Shown: in pieces, positions 27,717 to 36,209 of the stretch
Position numbering within the stretch: the stretch's first letter is position 1
How the letters are laid out: every line of letters begins with the position of its first letter
Notes under the pieces: model-generated
What the model saw: the letters and a program-made list of their open reading frames with translations, nothing else
Database searches by the model: none
Told to the model about the DNA's origin: nothing
Source: Gemmatimonadota bacterium
GTDB taxonomy: Bacteria > Gemmatimonadota > Gemmatimonadetes > Gemmatimonadales > Gemmatimonadaceae
Direction: 5' to 3'
Assembly: GCA_026387935.1 (NCBI GenBank)
Contig: JAPLKU010000012.1
Coordinates: 62,001 to 126,000 of the forward strand
Length of the DNA: 64,000 bases
Translations under genes and position numbers: made by a program

Positions 27717-28928
27717 GTGACTGCCACGGCCGGACTCGAGCGGTCTGGCGCCCCGCTCGTCCTCGTGGCGGACGACGCCGAGGCGAATGTCGAACTCCTG
27801 ACCGACCAGCTCGAAGGGCTTGGCTTTCGCGTGGTCATCGCGCGCGATGCCATGTCCGCCATCGCCGCATCGGTAGAGCATCGTCCCGATATCGCGATTC
27901 TCGACATCTCCATGCCGGCCGGTGACCTTGGGGTCGCCGATCGGGACGCTGGCTTCGAAGTCTGCCGCCGCATTAAGCGCGATCCGCGGACGGCGAACAT
28001 CCCTGTTGTGTTCGTGACGGCGCTGAGCGATACGTCGGATCGGGTGAAGGCCATTGAGGCCGGTGGAGACGACTTTCTCAACAAGCCGTATCATCGCCCG
28101 GTGCTCAACGCCCGTGTGCAGTCGCTGCTCAAGCTCAAGGGAGCCACGGACGCGCTAGAGGAGAGCCTCAAACGACTGCGCGAGTTGCAGAAAGTGCGCG
28201 ACGATCTCATGAAGATGATCGTGCATGATCTGAAGACGCCGCTCACATCGATTCTCGCGACGCTCGAGATGATGCGCGACGGTGATTTTGGTACGTTCAG
28301 CGAACGGCAGTCCCGCGGGCTCTCTGATGCCGAAGGAAAAGCCGAGGATTTGCTCGGCTTAATCGAAGATCTCCTGGAAGTGTCGCGCATCGAAGAACGG
28401 ACCCTCGCGCTGAACACCGAGCAGATCGCACCCGCCGCGCTGCTCTCGGAAATCGTCTACGATTGGCAATTGCGGTTTCATCAGGAGGGCGCGACGGCGA
28501 GTGTGGATGTCGCGGACGACGCCCCGGTGTTCGTGGCCGACAAGGCGCTCATCAAGCGTGTCCTGAGCAACCTCGTGCAGAACGCCGTGAACCATTCGCC
28601 CGGGCCAGTCACCATCGCACTCTCCGCGCGTCGTGACCCGAAGGGCATCCTGATCACGGTCGGCGACAACGGCCCCGGAATTCCCGCGGACTATCAGGAA
28701 ATTATTTTCCGAAAGTTCGAGCAGGTGCATGCGCAGCACGCGCCGCGCGTCCGCAGCTCCGGACTTGGCCTCACCTTCTGCCGCCTCGCGACCGAATCGC
28801 ATGGCGGCCGAATCTGGGTGACCAGTACCGAAGGTGAGGGAAGCACCTTCTTCGTCCAGCTCCCGCTGGAGCGCCGCGAGCCGGTCCGTCCGATGGCCCG
28901 CGCCGGCGAGTATCAACTGCCGCGTTGA
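27717..28928 (+). CDS. Response-regulator/histidine-kinase fusion
   Basis: Cytoplasmic signalling protein of 403 residues without membrane segments. A receiver domain (about 14-135) has ADDAEAN, the phospho-acceptor Asp 63 in ILDIS, and Lys 123 in LNKPY. A dimerisation/phospho-acceptor helix follows with His 170 in VHDLKTPLTS, then a HATPase domain with the N box (NLVQNAVNHS), DNGPGIP and GLGLTFCRL. The receiver-first order suggests an input Asp that tunes the kinase, or a phosphorelay. GTG 27717 starts 14 bases after the barrel gene, which may place it in the same transcript. Its partner regulator is not in the window. Confidence 0.85.
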   Translation: MTATAGLERSGAPLVLVADDAEANVELLTDQLEGLGFRVVIARDAMSAIAASVEHRPDIAILDISMPAGDLGVADRDAGFEVCRRIKRDPRTANIPVVFVTALSDTSDRVKAIEAGGDDFLNKPYHRPVLNARVQSLLKLKGATDALEESLKRLRELQKVRDDLMKMIVHDLKTPLTSILATLEMMRDGDFGTFSERQSRGLSDAEGKAEDLLGLIEDLLEVSRIEERTLALNTEQIAPAALLSEIVYDWQLRFHQEGATASVDVADDAPVFVADKALIKRVLSNLVQNAVNHSPGPVTIALSARRDPKGILITVGDNGPGIPADYQEIIFRKFEQVHAQHAPRVRSSGLGLTFCRLATESHGGRIWVTSTEGEGSTFFVQLPLERREPVRPMARAGEYQLPR

Positions 28929-28941
28929 TGCCGCGATAGCG

Positions 28942-28947
28942 TAGCTT
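28942..28947 (+). promoter_or_regulatory. Putative -10 element immediately before miaB
   Basis: TAGCTT (continuing as TAGCTTTCC) ends 6 bases before the miaB ATG. A start site 6-7 bases downstream of a -10 would fall on the ATG itself, which predicts a leaderless mRNA. No Shine-Dalgarno sequence is present. The -35 is not recognisable. Confidence 0.35.
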
Positions 28948-28953
28948 TCCACC

Positions 28954-30294
28954 ATGCCCACGGTCTATCTCGAGACGTACGGATGCCAGATGAATGTCGC
29001 GGATTCCGAGCTCATACTCGGCAAGCTCGCGGCGGCCGGGTATTCGCACACCGAAAATCCCGAGGGGGCCGACGTCATTCTGGTGAACACCTGCGCGGTC
29101 CGCGAAAACGCGGAACAGCGCGTGCTCGGCCGCCTCGGCGATTTAAAGGGGCACATGCATCGCGACACGGTGCTTGGTGTGACGGGGTGTATGGCGCAGC
29201 GCCTCGGTCCTCGACTGCTCGACTCCAACTCGCGCGTGTCGCTCGTCGTTGGCCCCGACGCGTACCGCGCGCTGCCCGAACTGATCGAGGCCGCGCGGAA
29301 AGGCGAGCGCACCGTCGCGACGGACTTCGATCTCGAAGAGCACTATGACGATTTTCAGGCCCGCCGATTTGAGGGTGTGAAGGCATGGATCCCCGTGCAA
29401 CGTGGCTGCGACTACCGCTGCACGTACTGCATCGTACCGTACACGCGCGGCGCAGAACGCAGCCGCGGGCTCGACGACGTTGTCCGTGAGACGCGTGAAG
29501 TGGTCGCGCAGGGGCTCGCCGAAGTCATCCTGCTTGGGCAGACAGTGAACTCGTGGAATGACGGCACGCGCGATTTTGGCGCGTTGCTTCGGGCAGTTGG
29601 CGCCGTAGAAGGCATCCGCCGGGTGCGGTTCACGAGCCCTCATCCGAATGACTTCACAGACTCGGTGATCGCGGCGATGGCAGAGGTGCCAACCGTCTGC
29701 GAGCATGTCCACCTGCCGGTACAGTCGGGGTCGAACGCGATGTTGAAGCGGATGCTGCGCCGCTACACGCGCGAGGGGTATTTCGATTGCGTCGCCCGGC
29801 TCCGTGCCGCGATTGCGGGAGTGAGCATCACGACGGATATCATCGTGGGCTTCCCCGGCGAAACGGACGCCGAATTCGACGATACGCTTTCCCTGGTGCG
29901 TGAAGTCGGATTCGACGACGCGTTCACGTTCAAGTTTTCGCCGCGCGAAGGCACCCCGGCCACACGGATGCCCGCCGAGCTCACGGTGCCGTCTGACGTG
30001 GTGGATGCGCGCTACACCGAACTGCTGGCACTCGTGCGCAGTATCGCACGCGGGCGCAACATGGCCCGGCTTGGCGAGCGTCGCGAAGTGCTCGTGGAAA
30101 AGGCCGCCCGAAGGGGCGGGGAACTGCTCCAGGCCCGTTCGCGCGATTTCCGGACGGTGATGGTGCCGTCGGACGCCGCATCCATCGGCGATTACCTGAT
30201 GGTGGAACTGACCGGCACCACCGGATCGACGTTCACCGGGACGCCGGTCGCCGAGCGCGCCCACCTGCCGACGGCGGGGCAAGCAGCGAATTGA
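28954..30294 (+). CDS. miaB: tRNA 2-methylthio-N6-dimethylallyladenosine synthase MiaB
   Basis: Radical SAM methylthiotransferase that modifies A37 of tRNAs reading UNN codons; 446 residues. The N-terminal UPF0004 domain carries the three cysteines of the auxiliary cluster (C11, C47, C79), with YGCQMN typical of MiaB. The radical SAM cluster is CDYRCTYC (C152, C156, C159). A TRAM domain occupies the last 65 residues or so. The ATG follows a -10-like TAGCTT by 6 bases, and there is no obvious ribosome binding site. Confidence 0.94.
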   Translation: MPTVYLETYGCQMNVADSELILGKLAAAGYSHTENPEGADVILVNTCAVRENAEQRVLGRLGDLKGHMHRDTVLGVTGCMAQRLGPRLLDSNSRVSLVVGPDAYRALPELIEAARKGERTVATDFDLEEHYDDFQARRFEGVKAWIPVQRGCDYRCTYCIVPYTRGAERSRGLDDVVRETREVVAQGLAEVILLGQTVNSWNDGTRDFGALLRAVGAVEGIRRVRFTSPHPNDFTDSVIAAMAEVPTVCEHVHLPVQSGSNAMLKRMLRRYTREGYFDCVARLRAAIAGVSITTDIIVGFPGETDAEFDDTLSLVREVGFDDAFTFKFSPREGTPATRMPAELTVPSDVVDARYTELLALVRSIARGRNMARLGERREVLVEKAARRGGELLQARSRDFRTVMVPSDAASIGDYLMVELTGTTGSTFTGTPVAERAHLPTAGQAAN

Positions 30295-30302
30295 TGCGGC
30301 TC

Positions 30303-30322
30303 GCGCGGAATTGATTCCGCGC
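30303..30322 (+). terminator. Hairpin after miaB, possible terminator
   Basis: Perfect 8-bp stem (GCGCGGAA with TTCCGCGC) and a TTGA loop, 9 bases after the miaB stop. There is no T run after it, so intrinsic termination is uncertain. Confidence 0.4.
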
Positions 30323-30368
30323 TCCCAATGGCAGTGAGCGAGCGTGAGGGACTTCAACGACGAGTCCC

Positions 30369-32411
30369 GTGCCGCTCAATGCCTTCGCCGTCATCGCGTA
30401 CGCCACAGGACTGGTTGCCGGCCTGTCTGGCGTGGGGTGGTGGTCTGCCGGTACGGCTGCAGTGCTGTCGCTTGGCGCGTTGGCGCGGAATCGAAACGCG
30501 GTGGCCGGCTGTCTGCTGATCGTCGCCTCCGGAGCAGCCGTCGGAGCGGATTCGGCGGCGGCGCGTGTGGAAGCCGGAAAGGCGCCCTACGTCGAACCAC
30601 GTGCCGACACGCTCGACGCGCTCGGTCGGTGGCGCGCGCGCGCGGGTGCCTCGATCGACACGCTGTTTGGTGATGATGCCGCCGTCGTGCGCGCCCTTCT
30701 GGTCGCCGACACGCACGAACTTCCCGCCGACGTGCGTGATCGCTATTCGCGCGCCGGGCTCGTGCACGTGCTCTCTATCTCCGGCATGCACGTGGGGATC
30801 ATTTCCGGCGCGGTGCTGCTCGCGCTGCAGGGCGTGCGAGTCGCGGCGCCCGTCGCGCGCTGGTTGGCGGTCTGCATCACGCTGCTTTATGTGGTCGCCA
30901 TTGGCGCACCACCGCCGGCCGTGCGCAGCGGCGTGATGTTTGCCGCCACCACCGGAGGATGGGCACTTCAGCGTCATGTGTCGCCGTGGGCGACCCTGGC
31001 GATTGGCGCGTTCATTCCGCTGCTGCTCAACCCGGAGGTGGCGCTCGATCTTGGCTACCAACTCAGCGTCGCCGGCTACGCGGCGCTTACCGCCGCGTCG
31101 CTGTGGGCGAGGCGCACGCTGCCGCACCACTTCCGCGGATTCCGCCGAACGGTGGTCACCGATCTCATCGTCTCCGTGCTGGCGACGCTGGTCACGGCGC
31201 CGCTCGTCGCCTGGGCGTTTGGACGGATCAGTCTCGTCGCGCCGCTGACGAACCTCGCGGCCGCGCACGTGGTGGCGTTGATGCAACCGGCGCTTTTCCT
31301 TGCGCTCGTATTGGCGCCGCTGGGTGCGCCGGCACAAATCGCGGCCAACGGCGCGCGGCCTTTGGTGCAAGCACTCGACTGGGTTGCAGCGGCCGGCAGC
31401 GCAGTGCCGGGTGGTTCAATCGTCGCGGCGCCGTCGTTCACGGTGGCCCTGCTCGGCGGCGTGGTCGCGGTCGGGCTTGTTGGCGCGGCCGCATCAGCAC
31501 GGCATGTGCGGACCTTCGGTGTGATGGCGACGACAGCCTTCGTGGCCATGGTGTGGTGGCCTCTGGTTCCACTGCGGGCGACGGGGCTGGAAGTCCATAT
31601 GATCGATGTGGGGCAGGGCGATGCCATCGCGCTCCGAACCCCACTGGGCCGATGGATCGTGATTGACGCCGGTGGTGGCCGAATGTCGGGTGACGCCGGA
31701 CGCCGGATCGTGGCGCCCTACCTGCGTCGCGCCGGAGGAGATGTCGCGCTCTTCATCATGACACACCCGCACGACGATCATGTCGGAGGCGCCGCGGCCG
31801 TGATCACCCTGCTCAATCCTGCCGACGTACGCGACGCGGCGTTCGCTGGCACCAGTCCGTCATACCGCGACGCGCTTGTCGCGGCGCAGGAACGGCACGT
31901 GCCATGGCACCGCGTGCGCGCCGGTGATTCCACCAACATTGATGGCGTCATGGTCACCTATCTCGCCCCTGACTCTGCCTGGACCGCGTCGCTGACGGAT
32001 CCGAATCTCGCCAGCACGGTCGTGATGGTTCGCTATGGCGCGGTTCAAGTGCTGCTGACCGGCGACGCCGAGGTGGCGGAGGAAGAGTGGATTCTGCGCC
32101 GCTGGCCCGGTGCATTGGCCGCCGATGCACTCAAGGTTGCGCATCATGGCAGTTCCACCAGCACCCGGAGTGCATTTCTCAATGCCGTTAATCCGGCGAT
32201 TGCGCTCGTCTCGGTCGGCGCGCGCAATCGGTATCACCATCCGTCGCCGCCCGTGATGGACTCGCTCGTCAGGCGCCGCATTCGCATCGCGCGCACCGAC
32301 CAACGGGGCACCGTCGTGCTGACGACCAACGCCGACGGCACCGAACTCTTTGATGGCGACCGCCGCCTGCCGTTGCACTCTTCCCTTTTGCAGCGCGGCG
32401 TTCGACCTTAA
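30369..32411 (+). CDS. comEC: ComEC/Rec2-family DNA uptake protein
   Basis: Polytopic inner-membrane protein of 680 residues thought to form the channel for single-stranded DNA during natural transformation. After two N-terminal hydrophobic segments and a short N-terminal domain, the competence domain has SRAGLVHVLSISGMHVG (about 129-145) and several membrane helices. A C-terminal metallo-beta-lactamase domain begins at HMIDVGQGDA and has the metal motif THPHDDHVGG; later, KVAHHGS supplies another ligand. It is somewhat shorter than many ComEC proteins, mainly in the N-terminal OB region. GTG start. Confidence 0.9.
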   Translation: MPLNAFAVIAYATGLVAGLSGVGWWSAGTAAVLSLGALARNRNAVAGCLLIVASGAAVGADSAAARVEAGKAPYVEPRADTLDALGRWRARAGASIDTLFGDDAAVVRALLVADTHELPADVRDRYSRAGLVHVLSISGMHVGIISGAVLLALQGVRVAAPVARWLAVCITLLYVVAIGAPPPAVRSGVMFAATTGGWALQRHVSPWATLAIGAFIPLLLNPEVALDLGYQLSVAGYAALTAASLWARRTLPHHFRGFRRTVVTDLIVSVLATLVTAPLVAWAFGRISLVAPLTNLAAAHVVALMQPALFLALVLAPLGAPAQIAANGARPLVQALDWVAAAGSAVPGGSIVAAPSFTVALLGGVVAVGLVGAAASARHVRTFGVMATTAFVAMVWWPLVPLRATGLEVHMIDVGQGDAIALRTPLGRWIVIDAGGGRMSGDAGRRIVAPYLRRAGGDVALFIMTHPHDDHVGGAAAVITLLNPADVRDAAFAGTSPSYRDALVAAQERHVPWHRVRAGDSTNIDGVMVTYLAPDSAWTASLTDPNLASTVVMVRYGAVQVLLTGDAEVAEEEWILRRWPGALAADALKVAHHGSSTSTRSAFLNAVNPAIALVSVGARNRYHHPSPPVMDSLVRRRIRIARTDQRGTVVLTTNADGTELFDGDRRLPLHSSLLQRGVRP

Positions 32412-32443
32412 CCCTGACACTTCACCCGGAGCATCGCTGCATC

Positions 32444-33454
32444 GTGGTGCGCAATACGGCTACATCGGTCGTCACCATCGACCGGTTCATCATTGAGCAG
32501 GAACGCGAGCACCCCGGCGCAACCGGGGCGCTCTCCGGTATCCTCACCGATCTGGCGCTCGCGGCGAAGATGATTGCCAACAAGGTGCGCGCGGCGGGCC
32601 TTGCTGATGTTCTGGGCTCTGCCGGCCAGGAAAACGTGCAGGGCGAAGTGCAACAGAAGCTCGACATCATCGCCAACGAAACGATCGTCAAGGCGATGGA
32701 CCATGGCGGACGGCTCTGCTGCATGGCGTCGGAGGAGATGGAAGAAATCATTCCCATCCCCGATAAGTTCCCGACCGGGAAGTACGTGCTCCTCTTCGAC
32801 CCGCTCGATGGCTCGTCGAATATCGACGTGAACGTTCCGGTTGGCACGATCTTTTCCGTGCTGTCGCAGCGCAGTACCGGAACGCACGGCACGCTCGCCG
32901 ATGCACTGCAGCCTGGCTCCACGCAGGTCGCCGCCGGCTATGTCATCTACGGGTCGAGCACGATGCTGGTGTACTCCACGGGGACTGGGGTGCACGGCTT
33001 CACCCTCGATCCGCTGCTCGGCGAGTTCCTGCTCTCGCATCCGAACATCCGCATCCCGACCACGGGCCGGTACCTGTCCGTGAACGATTCGTACGAAGAA
33101 CACTGGGCCGAGCCGGTACGTGCGCTGATGCGCCGCTATCGCGGTCTGGATGGAAAACGCGCCGCAATGAACGTCCGCTATGTCGGCTCGATGGTCGCCG
33201 ACTTTCACCGAAATCTCCTTGGTGGTGGCCTCTTCGCCTATCCCGCCAACGCGAAGAGTCCGGGTGGCAAACTCCGCCTGCTCTACGAGTGCAACCCGCT
33301 GGCCTTCATCTGCGAACAGGCAGGTGGCGCGGCGATCGATGGAGTTCAGCGCGTCCTCGACGTGCAGCCGACGGAACTGCACCAGCGCACGCCGATCTAC
33401 CTCGGCAGCAAGGACGACGTCGCCATCGCGTCCGAGATGCTCGGCGCGCACTGA
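32444..33454 (+). CDS. fbp: Fructose-1,6-bisphosphatase class I
   Basis: Gluconeogenic phosphatase converting fructose 1,6-bisphosphate to fructose 6-phosphate; 336 residues, normal for class I. The metal and phosphate site is LFDPLDGSSNIDVN (about 117-130), preceded by the acidic MASEEMEE segment (about 92-99). The C-terminal GGKLRLLYECNPLAFICEQ block is also typical. The GTG start lies 33 bases after comEC without a strong ribosome binding site. Confidence 0.95.
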   Translation: MVRNTATSVVTIDRFIIEQEREHPGATGALSGILTDLALAAKMIANKVRAAGLADVLGSAGQENVQGEVQQKLDIIANETIVKAMDHGGRLCCMASEEMEEIIPIPDKFPTGKYVLLFDPLDGSSNIDVNVPVGTIFSVLSQRSTGTHGTLADALQPGSTQVAAGYVIYGSSTMLVYSTGTGVHGFTLDPLLGEFLLSHPNIRIPTTGRYLSVNDSYEEHWAEPVRALMRRYRGLDGKRAAMNVRYVGSMVADFHRNLLGGGLFAYPANAKSPGGKLRLLYECNPLAFICEQAGGAAIDGVQRVLDVQPTELHQRTPIYLGSKDDVAIASEMLGAH

Positions 33455-33504
33455 CCCACGGCCGTTGGCTCCCCGCAGCTACGGCGTGCACCGCGTGCGC
33501 GGCT

Positions 33505-33510
33505 TAACTT
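33505..33510 (+). promoter_or_regulatory. Putative -10 element immediately before the mutase gene
   Basis: TAACTT (continuing as TAACTTTCTCC) ends 6 bases before the ATG at 33517, the same layout as at miaB. The 10-mer GGCTTAACTT containing it also occurs upstream of metK at 51187-51196. A leaderless transcript is predicted. Confidence 0.35.
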
Positions 33511-33516
33511 TCTCCA

Positions 33517-35109
33517 ATGGCTGACGAGGCAAATCCGAGGCACACGCCGAGCGGCGTTCCCGTTGCACCTCTCTATCGACCGGCGGACGGCGTGGTGGAT
33601 TATCCCGCCGACCTCGCAGACCCGGGCGCCTTTCCATTCACGCGCGGAATCCAGCCGTCGATGTACCGGGGCCGACTCTGGACCATGCGGCAGTACGCTG
33701 GGTTCGGGACTGCCGCCGAGACCAACGCGCGATTCAAGCACCTGCTCGCGGCAGGGCAGACCGGCCTTTCGGTGGCGTTCGATCTTCCCACGCAGATGGG
33801 GATCGACTCCGACGCGCCGCGCGCAGCCGGTGAAGTGGGGCGCGTGGGCGTGGCGATTGACACCGTGGACGATTTACACCGTCTACTGGCCGACATTCCG
33901 CTCGACAAAGTGTCCACGTCGATGACGATCAACGCCACGGCAGCCACGCTGCTGGCGATGTACGTCGTGGTTGGCGAAGAGCGTGGCGTGCCACGCGAAA
34001 AACTGTCCGGCACCATTCAGAACGACATCCTCAAGGAGTATGTCGCGCGCGGCACGTACGTCTATCCTGCGGCGCCATCACTGCAGCTCATCGCGGAGAC
34101 GTTCCGGTTCTGCGCCGATTCGGTGCCGAACTGGAACCCGATTTCTATCTCCGGCTACCACATGCGCGAAGCCGGCGCCACCGCCGTGCAGGAGCTGGCG
34201 TTTACCTTCGCGAATGCGTTGGCCTACGTCGACACGGCAATCGCGGCGGGACTCAAAGTCGACGACTTCGCGCCTCGCCTCTCGTTCTTCTTCGCTTGCC
34301 ACAGCGATCTGTTCGAAGAAGTCTCGAAATTCCGCGCGGCGCGCCGCATTTGGGCACGCCTCATGCGCTCGCGCTACGGCGCCTCGGACTCGAGCTGCCG
34401 CCTCCGCTTTCACACGCAGACCGGCGGCGTCACGCTCACGGCACAGCAACCACTGAATAACGTTGTTCGCGTCACGATCCAGGCGCTTGCCGCGACCCTC
34501 GGCGGTACACAGTCCTTGCACACGAACGGGTATGACGAAGCGCTCGCCCTCCCAACGGCTGACGCCGCAACGCTTGCCCTCCGCACCCAGCAGATCGTTG
34601 CACACGAGAGCGGAATCACGGCGACGCCAGACCCGCTCGCGGGATCGTACTTCGTCGAGTCACTGACCAACGAACTGGACCGGCGTACGATGCAGTTGAT
34701 GGCCGATGTCGAAGCGAAGGGCGGAAGCGTCAAGGCAATCGAAGCGGGCTTCCTGCAGGACGAGATCGCCCGCAGCGCCTACGACTATCAGCGCGGTGTG
34801 GAGTCCGGCGCAAATGTGGTGGTGGGCGTGAACAAGCACGGCGACGGCCAGCCCGTCCCGATCATCGCCGCGCCGGACTACCGCGCGCTCGAGGCGGATC
34901 AGGTGTCGCGGTTGCGGGCCGCCCGCGCCGGGCGCGACGCAACGCTGGCATCGGCGGCTATCGCGACGCTCCGAGCGGCCGCGGGAGACCTCGGCAAGCC
35001 TCACTCTGATTTCATGGGTGCGTTGATCGCGGCAGTCCGGGTGCGTTGCACGGTGGGCGAAATCAGCGACACGCTCGAGTCCGTCTTCGGCCGCCATCGG
35101 GTTTCGTGA
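33517..35109 (+). CDS. Methylmalonyl-CoA mutase-type catalytic subunit without B12 domain
   Basis: 530-residue acyl-CoA mutase TIM-barrel domain. Conserved segments include FPFTRGIQPSMYRGRLWTMR, RQYAGFGTAAETN, and SVAFDLPTQMG (about 87-97). HTQTGGVTLTAQQP and GGTQSLHTNGYDEA belong to the active-site and cofactor region. In the family the reaction is carbon-skeleton rearrangement of methylmalonyl-CoA to succinyl-CoA with adenosylcobalamin. The usual C-terminal cobalamin-binding domain is absent, so a separate small subunit would be needed; none lies in the window. Isobutyryl-CoA or ethylmalonyl-CoA mutase activity cannot be excluded by eye. Confidence 0.85.
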   Translation: MADEANPRHTPSGVPVAPLYRPADGVVDYPADLADPGAFPFTRGIQPSMYRGRLWTMRQYAGFGTAAETNARFKHLLAAGQTGLSVAFDLPTQMGIDSDAPRAAGEVGRVGVAIDTVDDLHRLLADIPLDKVSTSMTINATAATLLAMYVVVGEERGVPREKLSGTIQNDILKEYVARGTYVYPAAPSLQLIAETFRFCADSVPNWNPISISGYHMREAGATAVQELAFTFANALAYVDTAIAAGLKVDDFAPRLSFFFACHSDLFEEVSKFRAARRIWARLMRSRYGASDSSCRLRFHTQTGGVTLTAQQPLNNVVRVTIQALAATLGGTQSLHTNGYDEALALPTADAATLALRTQQIVAHESGITATPDPLAGSYFVESLTNELDRRTMQLMADVEAKGGSVKAIEAGFLQDEIARSAYDYQRGVESGANVVVGVNKHGDGQPVPIIAAPDYRALEADQVSRLRAARAGRDATLASAAIATLRAAAGDLGKPHSDFMGALIAAVRVRCTVGEISDTLESVFGRHRVS

Positions 35110-35147
35110 CGGAACGTCCGCGGCCGGAGTAGGGTAGGACGACCCTC

Positions 35148-35768
35148 ATGCGCAACTCCTTCGCCGCATTCGCACTGCTCACCGTGGTCACGGTGGCTAC
35201 GGTGGTCACGGCCTCGGCGGCGCTGGCGCAGGACGACATGGGCGACCGGCGTGGCTTCTCCGGTTCGCTGGGCTTCGGCGTCGGCTCGGCCGGCATTTCC
35301 TGTACGCCGCAGTGCGCCACGGACCGCCAGAGCGGTCCCGCGTGGACAATTCGAGCCGGTGCGCATGTCGCATCGCAGCTCGTGGTGGGCCTGGATGCCA
35401 CGATGTTCCGCACGGACATCAAGTCGCAGGCGCCAGTGGGTAAGTGGACAATGACCTGGTTGACGCTGAGCGCGCTCTGGTATCCCAACAGCGACGACGA
35501 TTTCTTCCTGAAGCTTGGCGTCGGCGTTGCCGCGGTTCGAGCGGACGTCCCGTTCCCGAAGTCCGGTGTCGTCGGCCTTAACTCGTCCGACTTCGGCGCG
35601 GTCATTGGCGTCGGGAAGGATTTCCGGCTCGCCGATTTGCTGGCCCTGACCGCGTTCGGGAATGTGCTCTTCACCCCGAGCTCGGCGGCCACTGCGAACG
35701 GTTCGAGCAGCGGTGCAAAGGTCAGCGCAGACATGGTCCACGTCGGACTGGCCCTCACAATCCCATAG
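35148..35768 (+). CDS. Putative small outer-membrane beta-barrel protein
   Basis: 206-residue protein with a signal peptide (hydrophobic about 8-25, cleavage near ASAALAQDD). The mature part has alternating strands, including SGSLGFGVGSAG near the start and TWLTLSALWYP in the middle, and ends in a strand (MVHVGLALTIP). Two cysteines (CTPQC) could form a disulfide in the first loop. The length and pattern suit an eight-stranded OmpA/OmpW-like barrel. No family was recognised. A hairpin follows the stop. Confidence 0.55.
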   Translation: MRNSFAAFALLTVVTVATVVTASAALAQDDMGDRRGFSGSLGFGVGSAGISCTPQCATDRQSGPAWTIRAGAHVASQLVVGLDATMFRTDIKSQAPVGKWTMTWLTLSALWYPNSDDDFFLKLGVGVAAVRADVPFPKSGVVGLNSSDFGAVIGVGKDFRLADLLALTAFGNVLFTPSSAATANGSSSGAKVSADMVHVGLALTIP

Positions 35769-35774
35769 CGGCCT

Positions 35775-35796
35775 CCCGGTGCGCCCTGCGCCCGGG
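35775..35796 (+). terminator. Hairpin after the small barrel gene, possible terminator
   Basis: 9-bp stem (CCCGG and GCGC paired with GCGC and CCGGG) with one bulged T and a 3-base loop, 7 bases after the stop codon. There is no T run. A TAAATT -10-like box abuts its 3' side at 35797-35802. Confidence 0.4.
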
Positions 35797-35816
35797 TAAA
35801 TTCAATCCAGGTTCGG

Positions 35817-35830
35817 CGGTGTGCACACCG
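35817..35830 (+). promoter_or_regulatory. Perfect 14-base palindrome upstream of fmdB/argS
   Basis: CGGTGTGCACACCG reads the same on both strands. It lies 37 bases before the fmdB-type GTG and about 15 bases after the TAAATT box, so a repressor bound there could block transcription start or elongation. No matching regulator was identified. Confidence 0.35.
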
Positions 35831-35867
35831 TGAGCCTCCCACGCACTCCAGCCATCTTCGATTCGCC

Positions 35868-36209
35868 GTGCCGACGTACGAGTATCGGTGCCCGGAAGGG
35901 CATGATTTTGAGCACTTTGTGCTCCGCATGAGCGAGGGGTCGGGAACACTCCCGTGCCCTACGTGCGGTGCTGTCGCGGAGCGCAGGATTTCGGCGGGCG
36001 GAGGCCTCCTGTTCAAGGGCTCCGGCTTCTACATCACCGACTATGGCAAGGACGGCAAGAAGGACCAGCGCGACAAGTCCACCGCCGACGCCAAGAAGGC
36101 TAGCGCCGCCTCCACGGCGGGCGCGAGCGATGCCAAGACGACGAAGCCCGCCGAGTCGAAGCCGGCCCCGGCCGCTCCGACTCCCTCAAGCGGTAAGTCT
36201 GACGCGTGA
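35868..36209 (+). CDS. FmdB-family zinc ribbon protein with Ala/Lys/Pro tail
   Basis: 113-residue protein. The N-terminal zinc ribbon has PTYEYRCPEGHDFE and a CPTCG knuckle, and then the FmdB-type GGGLLFKGSGFYITDYG (about 45-61). Here the first knuckle has one Cys with His instead of the usual CxxC. From residue 66 the tail is low complexity, rich in Ala, Lys, Ser and Pro. FmdB proteins are small putative regulators of unclear role. It overlaps argS by 4 bases; a related shorter paralogue lies at 59892. Confidence 0.8.
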   Translation: MPTYEYRCPEGHDFEHFVLRMSEGSGTLPCPTCGAVAERRISAGGGLLFKGSGFYITDYGKDGKKDQRDKSTADAKKASAASTAGASDAKTTKPAESKPAPAAPTPSSGKSDA

